DNA of 64,000 nt from Acinetobacter haemolyticus (GCF_900406815.1 NZ_OVCN01000001.1:62001-126000); one strand, 5' to 3'. Shown: positions 11,982-21,347, counted from the first letter of the stretch. Translations and numbers: made by a program. The notes: a model not told the origin generated them from the letters alone.

Positions 11982-12098
11982 ATGCGCTTTTTAAAAAAGA
12001 ATAACTCAGCAAGTTTTGTTTTTTTAATTATTACGCTCTATGCTTTTCTTGGCTTTGCGATTGGATTCGTAATCTGGGAATATTTCTTAGTGAGCTAA
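11982..12098 (+). CDS. Small single-helix membrane protein (38 aa)
   Basis: ATG at 11982 is preceded by AAGGTG at 8 bases. The 38 residues have a basic start (MRFLKKNN) and one long hydrophobic helix (FVFLIITLYAFLGFAIGFVI) ending in WEYFLVS. An in-frame ATG at 11949 would add 11 residues. The shape is that of a small inner-membrane protein or modulator. I do not recognise the family. Coding status rests on the ribosome site and on the clean membrane-helix composition. Confidence 0.55.
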   Translation: MRFLKKNNSASFVFLIITLYAFLGFAIGFVIWEYFLVS

Positions 12099-12107
12099 AT
12101 GATACAT

Positions 12108-12190
12108 AAAAAAATCCCAGACTTCGGGGGAAAGTCTGGGAGAGAAATATCATACTTCGGTGAGATCTCTAAGGGTCTCTTTGTCCTTCT
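12108..12190 (-). ncRNA. Candidate small RNA with own promoter and terminator
   Basis: On the minus strand a good sigma70 promoter (ATGACA at 12220-12225, 17-base spacer, TATAGT at 12197-12202) points at a transcript starting near 12190. The transcript would end at a strong terminator: TCCCAGACTT / AAGTCTGGGA (12115-12141) followed by seven U. No ORF with a ribosome site is visible inside about 80 bases. The terminator loop contains five consecutive C. Other material: a GAGA...TCTC hairpin near the 5' end. Confidence 0.6.
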
Positions 12191-12196
12191 GAATTA

Positions 12197-12225
12197 ACTA
12201 TAAGGGTGATCCGGAGTTGTGTCAT
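12197..12225 (-). promoter_or_regulatory. Sigma70 promoter of the candidate sRNA
   Basis: ATGACA and TATAGT, each one mismatch from consensus, with an exact 17-base spacer on the minus strand. Confidence 0.6.
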
Positions 12226-12279
12226 GTAGACAAGTGTGTATGCTCTGTAAGACTTTATTGCTAATGTAAATATCACGTA

Positions 12280-12307
12280 AAAAAGAGAGCGAATTTGCTC
12301 TCTTTTT
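12280..12307. terminator. Bidirectional terminator downstream of yggX
   Basis: AAAAAGAGAGC / GCTCTCTTTTT form an 11-bp stem with a 6-base loop, with T-runs on both strands. On the minus strand it should end argH-yggX transcripts before the sRNA promoter. Confidence 0.8.
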
Positions 12308-12319
12308 CAGTTGCTTACA

Positions 12320-12605
12320 GGTGTCTTCTTCGTGTCTTGCAGAAAACCAAAGCGTTGCTTTCCTGTTTAACTCGAAGCATAGCTTCTCGTCTTGCGCAAG
12401 GGCAGAGCCTTAAAACGATGTTTTAAGTTTGCTTATCCTTGCACTCCGAGCATAGCTCTCCGTCTTGCGACACAGGCAACGATTATTAATCGTTGCTTTC
12501 CTGTTTAACTCGAAGCATAGCTTCTCGCCTTGCGCAATAGATTCTTTTTGATTGTGGCCTACGCGGACTTCGTCCTTGTCTTGCAGAAAACCAAAGCGTT
12601 GCTTT
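12320..12605. repeat. Cluster of short hairpin repeats downstream of yggX
   Basis: A 47-base unit occurs at 12353-12399 and 12491-12537 with one mismatch. A 29-base unit (from TGTCTTGCAGAAAACC to GCGTTGCTTT) occurs at 12333-12361 and 12577-12605, and the latter runs into the yggX stop codon. A diverged copy sits at 12442-12468. Each unit combines a small hairpin such as GAAGC-ATA-GCTTC with a CTTGC tag. No coding capacity is evident in this roughly 290-base stretch. Confidence 0.8.
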
Positions 12606-12879
12606 AGTTTTCTTCAGGCTTCCAGCCTTCAGCTTTTTCTACGCTTTCATCATTGTTAAAGAATTTCTCACGTTGTTCTTCAAGAAACTTTTTAGCTTCA
12701 GGTTCAAACACATTTAAGCGCTTTTCATTAATCAATGTAGTTTGGTGCTGTAACCATTCTTGCCAAGCTTGTTTAGAAACGTTTTCAAAGAACTCTTGAC
12801 CTTTCGCACCAGGAAATGGAGCGAAATCTAGACCTTCAAGTTCTTTTTGATATTTACGGCAAAATACTTGTCGAGTCAT
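12604..12879 (-). CDS. yggX: Probable Fe(II)-trafficking / oxidative damage protection protein YggX
   Basis: A 91-residue YggX-family protein: [25 protein letters not shown] N-terminus with the conserved cysteine at residue 7, then [20 protein letters not shown] and [15 protein letters not shown]. Family members protect iron-sulfur clusters and limit damage from labile iron. AAGGAC precedes the ATG. It starts 10 bases after argH, so the two are cotranscribed. The gene's 3' end merges with a repeat unit. Confidence 0.95.
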   Translation of the reverse strand: MTRQVFCRKYQKELEGLDFAPFPGAKGQEFFENVSKQAWQEWLQHQTTLINEKRLNVFEPEAKKFLEEQREKFFNNDESVEKAEGWKPEEN

Positions 12880-12889
12880 TATAATGTCC

Positions 12890-14323
12890 TTAAGCGTAAA
12901 GCTGTTCTAAGCGAGTATGGGCACGAGTAATTGCTGCTTCGACCTGTTTTGGTGACGTACCACCGATATGATCACGCGCATTGACAGAGGCTTCTAGTGT
13001 TAATGCTTGATCGAATACGTCCGCATCAATTAAATCTGAGAATTGTTGAAGCTGTTCTAAGGTTAACTCAGATAGATCTTTTTCTTCCGCAACACCTAAA
13101 GCGACTGCTTTACCTACAATTTCATGTGCGTCACGGAAAGCAACACCTTTTTTAACTAAGTAATCAGCAAGGTCTGTCGCTGTTGAGAAACCACGGAGTG
13201 CAGCTTCACGCATAATCTCGATATTTGGAACAAGTGCAGGAATCATATCTGCAAATGCCATCAATGAACCACGAACTGTATCAATCGCATCAAACAAAGG
13301 TTCTTTGTCTTCTTGGTTGTCTTTGTTATATGCCAAAGGTTGACCTTTCATCAGCGTCAATAGGCTAATAAGATCGCCAAACACACGACCTGATTTACCA
13401 CGGATCAGTTCAGGAACATCTGGGTTTTTCTTCTGTGGCATGATCGATGAGCCTGTACAGAAGCGATCAGGAATGTTGACGAATTTAAATTGTGCTGAAG
13501 TCCATAAAATCAGTTCTTCTGACATGCGAGATAAATGCATCATGATCAAAGAGGCAGCGGCATTAAATTCAATCGCAAAATCACGATCCGAAACGGCATC
13601 TAATGAGTTTTCTGAAACAGACTCGAATCCAAGTAACTCTGCTGTATACGCACGATCAATTGGGTAAGTTGTTCCTGCTAAAGCTGCTGACCCCAGCGGC
13701 ATACGATTAACACGCTTGCGGCAGTCTTGTAGACGCTCTGTGTCGCGGATTAGCATTTCAAACCAAGCCAGCAAATGATGACCAAAAGTCACGGGTTGAG
13801 CCGTCTGAAGATGGGTAAAACCAGGCATGATCGTGTTGGTATTCTTGCTTGCAAGTTGCAAAATACCTTGTTGTAGACGCTGTAAAATTGTCAAAATATC
13901 ATCAATTTCATCACGCAAATATAGGCGAATATCAGTTGCAACTTGGTCATTACGGCTGCGGCCAGTATGTAGTTTTTTTCCTGTAATGCCGATACGTTGA
14001 GTCAAGCGAGACTCAATATTCATATGCACATCTTCTAAATCAATACGCCATTCAAACTCGCCTGCTTCAATTTCTGCTTGAATTGTGGTTAAACCTTGAA
14101 TAATGTCATCACGTTCAGCTTCAGTGAGAACACCCACTTTAGCAAGCATGGTTGCATGTGCGATTGAACCTGCAATATCTTGCTTATAAAAACGTTGGTC
14201 AAATTGCACAGATGCGGTAAATTCTGCAACAAAAGCATCTGTTGCTTCTGAGAAGCGACCGCCCCACATGCCAGAGGTTTGATGAGGGCTTGCTGAAGAT
14301 GAGGATTGAGAAGATGTGGTCAT
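12890..14323 (-). CDS. argH: Argininosuccinate lyase
   Basis: ArgH splits argininosuccinate into arginine and fumarate, the last step of arginine synthesis. The 477-residue protein has the N-terminal [41 protein letters not shown], and the fumarase/aspartase superfamily signature [12 protein letters not shown] with its catalytic serine loop. It has a Ser-rich extension of about 15 residues at the N-terminus. Its start region faces algZ, which is read divergently from overlapping or abutting DNA. Confidence 0.97.
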   Translation of the reverse strand: MTTSSQSSSSASPHQTSGMWGGRFSEATDAFVAEFTASVQFDQRFYKQDIAGSIAHATMLAKVGVLTEAERDDIIQGLTTIQAEIEAGEFEWRIDLEDVHMNIESRLTQRIGITGKKLHTGRSRNDQVATDIRLYLRDEIDDILTILQRLQQGILQLASKNTNTIMPGFTHLQTAQPVTFGHHLLAWFEMLIRDTERLQDCRKRVNRMPLGSAALAGTTYPIDRAYTAELLGFESVSENSLDAVSDRDFAIEFNAAASLIMMHLSRMSEELILWTSAQFKFVNIPDRFCTGSSIMPQKKNPDVPELIRGKSGRVFGDLISLLTLMKGQPLAYNKDNQEDKEPLFDAIDTVRGSLMAFADMIPALVPNIEIMREAALRGFSTATDLADYLVKKGVAFRDAHEIVGKAVALGVAEEKDLSELTLEQLQQFSDLIDADVFDQALTLEASVNARDHIGGTSPKQVEAAITRAHTRLEQLYA

Positions 14324-15456
14324 GGCGGCTCAGTAAAATAAAAAAGAGTATAGCAAATCCAAACGCAGTTGCCGAAACTCGTGCGAAGAAGTTATCGCAA
14401 TCACGTTCATTGAATCCATCAGGCTCCTATTTTTTTACGAAAATTGGGCAATGGCAATACTTATTAGAATTAATTGTTGCAAGTAATGTTCTGGCGATGG
14501 TGTTGGCTTTGGCCGAAGCGCAGTCGTGGCAGGCATTGCAGGGTATTCGTGTCTTGCAATATATGTTTTTTATTAATTGGGTGATTTTGTCTTTTGCTGC
14601 ATTGGTGGATTACTTCCAAGCTTTTTTTTCTAAATTTAGTCAGAAAACCGCTTTAACTTTGGGTTTTATTCTGTTGCAGCTGATTGTTTTTTCAACCACC
14701 TGTGCAGTAAATGTGATTCAGTATTGGACAGTACGCTCAGGTGGCTTTAATGAACAGATTTTATTTCATGGTGTGGGATTGCATTTGAGTTATGGTGTCT
14801 TGCTTGGTGCATTTTGTTTACGTTATTTATATATGCGCGAACAATGGTTGAATCAGCAATATAGTGAATTGAATGCTCGAATTCAGGCGATGCAAGCACG
14901 TATTCACCCCCATTTTTTATTTAATAGTTTAAATAGCGTGGTGAGTCTAATTAGTATTGATCCTGACAAGGCTGAAAATATGCTGATCAGTTTGTCGCGG
15001 TTGTTTCGAGCAAGTTTCCAAGAGCTTAAATTGGTCAGTTTGGCCGAAGAAATAGATTTATGTCAGCAATATCTCAGCATTGAAAAAATACGTTTGGGTG
15101 ATCGTTTAAAAGTCGAATGGAATATTCAAGCCACACCGATTGAGCTAAAACGCGTTACGATTCCCTTATTAACATTGCAACCCCTGCTGGAGAATAGTAT
15201 TTTTCATGGGGTAGAAAGGGTATTGCAGCAGTCAACCATTACGGTATTGGTTGAAATATTGCAAAATCAAGTCAGTATAGTCATTACTAACCCTTATTCT
15301 CGCGATACAATAAAACCGCGGAAAGGAAATGGTATTGCGATCGAAAATGTTGAACAACGTTTGAAAGCGTATTACGGTCAAACTGTAAAATTTCAAGTGT
15401 ATGGCGGCACATCGTTATATACCACTGTGGTGAATTACCACTACCGAGTAAAATAA
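14314..15456 (+). CDS. algZ: LytS-type sensor histidine kinase AlgZ/FimS
   Basis: The first part has about four membrane helices (from [16 protein letters not shown] to [18 protein letters not shown]). The second part is a His_kinase (LytS-class) domain with the H-box [13 protein letters not shown] and the ATP-site segments [16 protein letters not shown] and [14 protein letters not shown]. In Pseudomonas AlgZ (FimS) works with AlgR on twitching motility and surface polysaccharide. The adjacent LytTR regulator supports that pairing. The start is uncertain: ATG at 14314 overlaps the 5' end of divergent argH by 10 bases; frames further upstream would run deep into argH. The GHKL N-box is shortened, as is normal for this class. 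Confidence 0.88.
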   Translation: MWSWRLSKIKKSIANPNAVAETRAKKLSQSRSLNPSGSYFFTKIGQWQYLLELIVASNVLAMVLALAEAQSWQALQGIRVLQYMFFINWVILSFAALVDYFQAFFSKFSQKTALTLGFILLQLIVFSTTCAVNVIQYWTVRSGGFNEQILFHGVGLHLSYGVLLGAFCLRYLYMREQWLNQQYSELNARIQAMQARIHPHFLFNSLNSVVSLISIDPDKAENMLISLSRLFRASFQELKLVSLAEEIDLCQQYLSIEKIRLGDRLKVEWNIQATPIELKRVTIPLLTLQPLLENSIFHGVERVLQQSTITVLVEILQNQVSIVITNPYSRDTIKPRKGNGIAIENVEQRLKAYYGQTVKFQVYGGTSLYTTVVNYHYRVK

Positions 15457-15513
15457 TAAGTCGAGTTAACCATAAAAAATATGGATGAAGTTAACAGTGA
15501 CAAGGAGAAATGG

Positions 15514-16251
15514 ATGAAAGTCCTCATTGCTGATGATGAACCACTTGCAGTAGAGCGCTTATCACGTTTGGTAACTCACATGGGACACGACGTTGTGGCA
15601 ACCGCACATCATGGACAAGATGTGTTAAGCCAGATAGAACAAACTTCACCTGATGTGGTTTTGTTAGATATTCAAATGCCAGGCATGAATGGTTTAGAGT
15701 GTGCAGAACAATTGCGCCATTTAGATCCACGACCTGCTGTTATTTTCTGCACGGCTTACGATCAGCATGCATTGGAAGCATTTAAATTTCAAGCACAGGG
15801 CTATTTACTAAAACCTGTCGCACAAGAAGATTTACAACAAGTATTTCACCATTTAATTCAACTAACCCAAGCACAAATGACGGGTTTACAATTAGAAGAT
15901 ATGGACGATTCCAAAACCCAGCGTCACCAAATTGCTGCTAAAACGTATCGCGGCGTCGAGTTAATTCCATTAGAGAATGTATATTATTTTCTAGCGGATC
16001 AGAAATATGTGACCGTTCGCCACAAGAATGGCAGTGTGTTGATTGATGAAACATTAAAAGATCTGGAAAATGAGTTTTCAGATCGTTTTATTCGTATTCA
16101 TCGTAATGCGTTAGTCTCTCTAGATTATTTAGAAGGTTTAGAGTTGGTGGCTGCGGGGCAATATCAAGTCCGTCTACGTGAGTTGGATGAGCGTTTGTCG
16201 GTGAGTCGTCGACATCTACCGAGTTTAAGAGAATGTATGCACCAGCTATAG
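15514..16251 (+). CDS. algR: LytTR-family response regulator AlgR
   Basis: A 245-residue response regulator: receiver domain with the acidic pocket DDE at residues 8-10 and the phospho-acceptor in LLDIQMPGMNG, lysine in LLKPV, then a C-terminal LytTR DNA-binding domain (YFLADQKYVTVRH...RIHRNALVSLDYLEGLE). The start is ATG 15514 with AAGGAG 6 bases upstream. It lies just after algZ and before hemC, the same order as in Pseudomonas, where AlgR controls type IV pili and virulence genes. Target genes here cannot be told from the sequence. Confidence 0.93.
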   Translation: MKVLIADDEPLAVERLSRLVTHMGHDVVATAHHGQDVLSQIEQTSPDVVLLDIQMPGMNGLECAEQLRHLDPRPAVIFCTAYDQHALEAFKFQAQGYLLKPVAQEDLQQVFHHLIQLTQAQMTGLQLEDMDDSKTQRHQIAAKTYRGVELIPLENVYYFLADQKYVTVRHKNGSVLIDETLKDLENEFSDRFIRIHRNALVSLDYLEGLELVAAGQYQVRLRELDERLSVSRRHLPSLRECMHQL

Positions 16252-16359
16252 AGGTTGTTTTACCTGAGCTGAAAGATTGTTTGTGATTTTTTACTTGCAA
16301 TTTTAGATGATCAAGTTAAGTTGGGAGCAATTGCTTTAATCAATGCTTGACGTAGATTT

Positions 16360-17277
16360 ATGAAAACTCTAAAAATTGCGACTCGACAAAGTCCTCTTGC
16401 ACTTTGGCAAGCGGAGCATATTCGTTCTCGTTTAAACGCACTTTATCCAGATTTAACTGTTGAGTTGGTTAAGTTTGTCACGCAAGGTGACAAAATCCTC
16501 GATACGCCATTAGCCAAAATTGGTGGTAAAGGCTTATTTGTGAAAGAACTGGAAGCCGCGTTATTAGATGGTCGTGCTGATCTGGCTGTGCATTCTATGA
16601 AAGATGTGCCGATGCATTTACCTGATGGTTTAACTTTAGCCGTTATTTGTGAGCGTGAAGATCCTTTAGATGCCTTTGTGTCGAATCAGTATGCGCGATT
16701 TGAGGATTTGCCGCAGGGTGCAAAAGTTGGAACTTCAAGTTTACGTCGAAAATGCCAGATTTTGCAGCAACGTCCAGATTTAGAAATTGTTGATTTACGT
16801 GGCAATGTGGGAACGCGGTTATCAAAGTTGGATGATGGTTTATATGATGCGATTATCCTCGCCAGCGCAGGTTTAAAGCGTTTAGGTTTGGCTGATCGGA
16901 TTCGTCATTGTTTGGCTCCTGTCCTTAGCTTGCCTGCGGTGGGGCAAGGGGCATTAGGTTTGGAATGTCGTGCAGATGATGAAAAACTTTTGGCATTGAT
17001 TCAGCCCTTACAACATGAAGAAACCTCGATTTGTGTGCGTGCGGAACGTGCCCTAAATGCTTATTTGGAAGGGGGGTGTCAGGTGCCAATCGCAGGTTAT
17101 GCTACTATAGTCAATCATCAATTACGGATTGAAGGCCGTGTTGGGAGCGTTGATGGAAAGACGTTACTTAAAAAACAATTGATTGGTTCAACGGATCAAG
17201 CTGAACAGTTGGGTGAGCAACTTGCACAAGATTTATTGGATCAAGGTGCAGGTGAATTATTGAAAGCCCTATATTAA
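16360..17277 (+). CDS. hemC: Hydroxymethylbilane synthase (porphobilinogen deaminase)
   Basis: HemC joins four porphobilinogen units into hydroxymethylbilane in heme synthesis. The 305 residues include [42 protein letters not shown] and the dipyrromethane-cofactor cysteine in [12 protein letters not shown]. It heads the heme operon. Its stop shares bases with the hemD start (TAATG). Confidence 0.97.
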   Translation: MKTLKIATRQSPLALWQAEHIRSRLNALYPDLTVELVKFVTQGDKILDTPLAKIGGKGLFVKELEAALLDGRADLAVHSMKDVPMHLPDGLTLAVICEREDPLDAFVSNQYARFEDLPQGAKVGTSSLRRKCQILQQRPDLEIVDLRGNVGTRLSKLDDGLYDAIILASAGLKRLGLADRIRHCLAPVLSLPAVGQGALGLECRADDEKLLALIQPLQHEETSICVRAERALNAYLEGGCQVPIAGYATIVNHQLRIEGRVGSVDGKTLLKKQLIGSTDQAEQLGEQLAQDLLDQGAGELLKALY

Positions 17278-18053
17278 TGCGATTTATTAATACTCGCCCG
17301 CAAGATCGTGCAGATCGCTTGACTCAAGCGATGCAGGATGCGGGTTATCAAGTAGAACACTTACCCTTATTAGAGCTAATTGCTGTGCCTCTTTCTGAGG
17401 AGTTGCAGCAACTATATCAGCAATTAGATCAGGTACAGGTGATTGTTGTTGTCAGCCCAACAGCGGTTGATATCGGAATGAAGTATTTGATCAAGTCTGG
17501 GTTGAACTTGCATCAGCTCGCACATATTCGCTGGATTGCGGTAGGTCAGGCAACAGCTAAAGCGTTGGCCCAGTTTGGTATCCAAAGTGATGTACCTGAG
17601 GTGGAAAGCTCAGAAGGCATGTTGGATCTTCCTCTTTTAAAGCAACAGAACGATTTGCAGAAAATTGCTTTTTGGCGAGGATTAGGTGGGCGTCAGTTTA
17701 TGATGCAGCAATTACAACAGCAAGGCGTCAAAATTGCGAACTTTGTGCTTTACCATCGGCAATGCCCTCAACAAAGTGTGTTTGAATTCCCTCGTTTATT
17801 AGAAAAAATGGAACTTGATCAACCAGTCGCGGTGCTGATAAGTAGTGAGGCGAGCTGGAAAAATTGGCTTCAACTTTGTGCACAAAATCCTTGTAAGCAG
17901 AAATGGGTGTATTTGGTGTTAGGTGAGCGTTTAACTGCTATTTTAAATCAAGCGCAACATAGTTTAGGCAATACAATTAACATTATTCAGCTTGAAAATT
18001 TATCTGCATCGGAGATTATTCAACGCATGAGCGATTGGCGAGGGGCGGTATGA
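17277..18053 (+). CDS. hemD: Uroporphyrinogen-III synthase
   Basis: HemD closes hydroxymethylbilane with inversion of ring D. It is a fast-evolving family; the 258-residue length, the N-terminal INTRPQDRADRLTQAM, VVVSPTAVDIGMKYL, and WIAVGQATAKAL fit it. The key support is position: ATG overlaps the hemC stop by one base, and a HemX-type gene follows with an ATGA overlap. Confidence 0.93.
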   Translation: MRFINTRPQDRADRLTQAMQDAGYQVEHLPLLELIAVPLSEELQQLYQQLDQVQVIVVVSPTAVDIGMKYLIKSGLNLHQLAHIRWIAVGQATAKALAQFGIQSDVPEVESSEGMLDLPLLKQQNDLQKIAFWRGLGGRQFMMQQLQQQGVKIANFVLYHRQCPQQSVFEFPRLLEKMELDQPVAVLISSEASWKNWLQLCAQNPCKQKWVYLVLGERLTAILNQAQHSLGNTINIIQLENLSASEIIQRMSDWRGAV

Positions 18054-18877
18054 GAAAAATTGTCTATTTAATATTATTACTTGGCTTAGTGTGGTTGGTT
18101 AAGCTCAGTTATGATATGGCTCAAAATGCTCAGACGATTCCTCAACTGCAACAGCAACTTTCGCAAACTGAACAACGTTATGCTTTATTGAATGATCAGT
18201 TAGTCGCATTACAGCGTCAGTTACAAAGTAGTAGCCCAGAAACACCTTCTGGTTTAAATATGTCTCCAATGGTCATTACTGGTGTAGCACCCGTGATTTT
18301 GATCCAACAACAACTGCAACTGGTTCAGTTCGCGCTAGATCAACAACAATTTATTTATGCTTTGGAGCATTTGACTCAAGTTCAACAGCAAGTGCTTCAA
18401 TCGAGTCTGGCGCCTGCACTACAACACAGTTTGCTCAAAGCGATTGAACAAGATAAGCAGTCAATTCAACAATTCGTTTTGACTCAAACACAGCAACAAC
18501 AACAACTTGAAGGTTTATTGCAAGAATTGGATCAGCGGATTCAAAAAGAAATACAAAATCCTCAGTTGAAAGCTACAAAAGGCGAATCTTCAATATGGCG
18601 GCATTGGTTTAATTTGGAAAAAGTGCAGCGCAATCCACCTGACTTAGTGCATCGTAATCTTACTTTGAAAGAGGCGCAATTACGGATGTTACTTGCGTCA
18701 GATGCGTTACATCGTGGTCAGCAGGCTGAATACAGAAAATCAATTCAAGAAGTGATGCAATTGCTGGCTGAACTACCAGATCAGAATAGCCAACAAATGA
18801 ATCAACGTCTTGATAAGATTTTGCATTTACCAACAGTAGCAACGCCGAAACTGATTACACTCGGGTTAGTGGGGTAA
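18050..18877 (+). CDS. hemX: HemX-like membrane protein
   Basis: This 275-residue protein has an N-terminal membrane anchor (KIVYLILLLGLVWLVKLSY) and a long Gln-rich coiled-coil (residues about 25-65), followed by a helical domain. This is the make-up of HemX proteins between hemD and hemY in gammaproteobacteria. The role is unclear; the older idea that it is a methyltransferase applies to other proteins. ATG at 18050 overlaps the hemD stop. Shorter than the E. coli protein. Confidence 0.8.
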   Translation: MRKIVYLILLLGLVWLVKLSYDMAQNAQTIPQLQQQLSQTEQRYALLNDQLVALQRQLQSSSPETPSGLNMSPMVITGVAPVILIQQQLQLVQFALDQQQFIYALEHLTQVQQQVLQSSLAPALQHSLLKAIEQDKQSIQQFVLTQTQQQQQLEGLLQELDQRIQKEIQNPQLKATKGESSIWRHWFNLEKVQRNPPDLVHRNLTLKEAQLRMLLASDALHRGQQAEYRKSIQEVMQLLAELPDQNSQQMNQRLDKILHLPTVATPKLITLGLVG

Positions 18878-18882
18878 GCACA

Positions 18883-20076
18883 ATGAAACATTTGTTGCTT
18901 CGTTATGTGTTGATTAGCTTATTCTTATTCGCAATTTTTGCGGTTTTGAGTTATGGCTATGGGCATGGTTATGCTTATCTCTATTGGCGTGATTGGCAAT
19001 TACAAAGCAGTGTTTGGGGCTTAATTGCATTATTTATTATTATCAGTTTGTTGGCACAATCATTTTGGTTATTGGGTAAACGCTATTTTGTACGTGAACA
19101 ACGTAAAAAAGAAATAGCCCTCCATTTTAAGGATTTGCATCCTTATGAGCAATTAGGTGTTGTTTGGTTGTTGGATGCGGCTAAAGATCAACAGGTTTTT
19201 ATTGAACGAGTGTATACCCAATCAGGCTTGTTAAACCACATTGTTGCCGCCCAATTTGATTATAAAAATGGGAATTATGACGCAGCTTTGCAGCACTTGG
19301 AGCAATCGGCGCCGGTCGCGTTTGAATTGGCTGAATTGCAACGTATAGATATTTTTTTAGCGCAACAACAAGAAGAAAAAGCACTCACGCATTTAGAGTT
19401 TTTGACTCAACATCAATTATCTCCTTGGTTACTTCAAATCGAAACGGCTTATCAACAGCGTATCACTGCTTTATGGGGGAAATTGGCATTACAACGTCCG
19501 TGGTTGTTCCTGCAAGCAACGCAATATGGTTTGCTTGATGCTGAACATCGAGATCTATGGTTGCAGCAATTGCTGATTAAGTTTGATCAGGCATCCGTGG
19601 ATGATTTAGCGGCATTGCAGCAGCGTTATTTAGCCTTGCAGAATGAAATACAGACTCGCCCATATACGAGTAAGGTGTTGTGGCTTAAATTATTGGCTCG
19701 AATGCCTGAGATGAGCATACAACATGAGCAATTGGCTTTGCATTTATTACAAGAGCATTTTGATCCGGAAGTATTTTATCTCTGGTTTCAACAGCAACTC
19801 CTGAAGCAAATCCCAGATTATGCTGATGTAGAGCAACGTATTTTGCTGTTCGAGCAACGTTATGCGGGTGTGCCGATGTTAAGTTTTGCTAAATGGCATA
19901 TTTATGTGGCGACAGACCGTCAACAGGAAGCTGAGCAGTTATTAACTTTATATCCTGATAATATATTAATGAGTTATTTAAGGATTAAGTCAGTCCTAGG
20001 GGATAATTTTGATTTAATCAAACAGTTGAATTTAATATTTGAAAATGATGTTAATTTTCTGAACTTTAAGCTGTGA
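18883..20076 (+). CDS. hemY: HemY-like TPR membrane protein
   Basis: The protein has two N-terminal membrane helices (LISLFLFAIFAVLSYGYG and SVWGLIALFIIISLLAQSFWLL), then about 300 residues of TPR-like helices. The segment GYAYLYWRDWQLQSS matches the HemY N-terminal domain, which in E. coli reads a similar way. HemY of this type is a tetrapyrrole-operon membrane protein, not the Bacillus protoporphyrinogen oxidase of the same name. It starts 5 bases after hemX. Confidence 0.85.
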   Translation: MKHLLLRYVLISLFLFAIFAVLSYGYGHGYAYLYWRDWQLQSSVWGLIALFIIISLLAQSFWLLGKRYFVREQRKKEIALHFKDLHPYEQLGVVWLLDAAKDQQVFIERVYTQSGLLNHIVAAQFDYKNGNYDAALQHLEQSAPVAFELAELQRIDIFLAQQQEEKALTHLEFLTQHQLSPWLLQIETAYQQRITALWGKLALQRPWLFLQATQYGLLDAEHRDLWLQQLLIKFDQASVDDLAALQQRYLALQNEIQTRPYTSKVLWLKLLARMPEMSIQHEQLALHLLQEHFDPEVFYLWFQQQLLKQIPDYADVEQRILLFEQRYAGVPMLSFAKWHIYVATDRQQEAEQLLTLYPDNILMSYLRIKSVLGDNFDLIKQLNLIFENDVNFLNFKL

Positions 20077-20084
20077 GTGAAAAT

Positions 20085-20516
20085 ATGAATGAGTTGTCTG
20101 TCTACCCTGTTATACATAAGCAAAGTGTTGCTTGGGGAGATATGGATGCATTTGGTCATGTAAATAATGTGCAATATTATCGCTATATAGAAAGTGCTCG
20201 TATTGCCTATTTGATGGCATTGAATATATTTGAGCAAGATATATTGACCGTAGTTGCATCGAGTCAATGTAAGTATTTAAGCCCTGTATTTTATCCAGAT
20301 GTGTTGCATGTTGGTGCGCGTATTGAGGAGATCCGAAACAGTGCATTTAGAATGCAATATGTATTGTGGAGTGAGCAACAACAACAAATTGTTGCAACAG
20401 GCGATGCTGTAATGGTGTGTGTTGATAAAGTGAATGCAAAAAAAATAAATATCCCAGACCATATTAAGCAAAGGATCATTCAGTTAGAAAAGACTGTAGA
20501 GCATGATTTAATTTGA
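20085..20516 (+). CDS. Acyl-CoA thioesterase, 4HBT/YbgC-like hotdog fold
   Basis: A 143-residue hotdog protein with the family's active-site stretch WGDMDAFGHVNNVQYYRY, including the catalytic-type Asp, near residue 18. Such enzymes hydrolyse short or medium acyl-CoAs. The start may be ATG 20085 or GTG 20073, the latter overlapping the hemY stop (GTGA), which would couple it to the heme operon. The true substrate is unknown. Confidence 0.85.
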   Translation: MNELSVYPVIHKQSVAWGDMDAFGHVNNVQYYRYIESARIAYLMALNIFEQDILTVVASSQCKYLSPVFYPDVLHVGARIEEIRNSAFRMQYVLWSEQQQQIVATGDAVMVCVDKVNAKKINIPDHIKQRIIQLEKTVEHDLI

Positions 20517-20562
20517 AACTAATCATCGTAAAGACAATTATGTCTGATATTGTGATTTTATA

Positions 20563-20640
20563 GAAAAACTTCATTTACTATTTTTCTGTAACACATCTTG
20601 CGTAGGTGTGATGGATTAAGGTTTGTAAATGGAGTTTTTC
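20563..20640. repeat. Long inverted repeat, 16-bp arms
   Basis: GAAAAACTTCATTTAC (20563-20578) and GTAAATGGAGTTTTTC (20625-20640) are complementary with one mismatch. The 46-base loop contains a second small stem (ACACATC...GGTGTG). Confidence 0.6.
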
Positions 20641-20824
20641 AATAATAAGTAAATCAAAGTGAGCCATAAAATTATCGGGTGTGATTTTTTGAAGTCGAAA
20701 TATCAGTGCTATGCACTGTTTTGAACTGAGCTAAATTAAAAATAGATTAATATATATTTTATTTTGAGTTTTCATTTTAAGTTTTCTTGTAAATAAAAAG
20801 CATTTTTTTTGTTATAGTGTGATT

Positions 20825-20883
20825 AATTCAGCTATTCTTATATTGATTAATTAAATGCATATAAATTAATATTGAGCTGAATT
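20825..20883. repeat. AT-rich palindrome upstream of the H-NS-like gene
   Basis: AATTCAGCT (20825-20833) pairs with AGCTGAATT (20875-20883), and inside lies ATTAATT / AATTAAT. It ends about 60 bases before the start codon and could be an operator or leader hairpin. Confidence 0.5.
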
Positions 20884-20943
20884 TAGAATTCATTTTTTTT
20901 ATTTTTGCGTGAAATATTTTCTTATTGAGTTGGAGTGGTTCGG

Positions 20944-21270
20944 ATGAAACCAGATATTAGTGATTTATCAGTTGAAGATTTAAAGCGTTTGCAAGCAGAA
21001 GCTGAAGCTTTAATTGAAAGTAAAAAAGACCAAGCAATTGAAGATGCATATAATCAAATCATAGCAATTGCTGATGGTATTGGTTTAAGCGTTGAAGAGT
21101 TATTGGCTGTAGGTGAGCAAAAGCGTAAAAAGACTACGCGTAAAGCTGTAGAACCACGCTATCGCAATAAAAATAATACTGAAGAAACTTGGACTGGTCG
21201 TGGTAAACAGCCGCGTTGGTTGGTTGCTGAATTAGAAAAAGGCGCAAAACTTGAAGATTTCTTAATCTAA
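20944..21270 (+). CDS. H-NS-family nucleoid-associated protein
   Basis: A 108-residue H-NS family protein. The N-terminal half is a coiled coil for oligomerisation (DLSVEDLKRLQAEAEALIES...), and the C-terminal half has the DNA-binding core WTGRGKQPRW, which fits the W-[ST]-G-R-G-x-x-P-x-W signature that grips AT-rich minor grooves. The start is ATG 20944 with GGAG 8 bases before. It is expected to silence AT-rich and acquired genes. The AT-rich palindrome upstream suggests autoregulation (inference). It is shorter than E. coli H-NS (137). Confidence 0.93.
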   Translation: MKPDISDLSVEDLKRLQAEAEALIESKKDQAIEDAYNQIIAIADGIGLSVEELLAVGEQKRKKTTRKAVEPRYRNKNNTEETWTGRGKQPRWLVAELEKGAKLEDFLI

Positions 21271-21320
21271 GTGAGTTTTAAAGTCATCGTTTTGTCATAC
21301 CATGACTTTATCCTTTGTAA

Positions 21321-21347
21321 AAAACCAAGCTTAAAAGCTTGGTTTTT
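21321..21347 (+). terminator. Terminator of the H-NS-like gene
   Basis: AAAACCAAGCTT / AAGCTTGGTTTT form a 12-bp stem with a 2-base spacer and a T-run. Confidence 0.9.

Larger units (their letters stand above)
20517..20943. other. AT-rich intergenic region before the H-NS-like gene
   Basis: 427 bases without a gene. It holds two inverted repeats (20563-20640 and 20825-20883) and AT tracts of the kind H-NS-type proteins bind. TATAGT at 20813-20818 may be a -10 element. No terminator is seen after the thioesterase gene. Confidence 0.6.
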
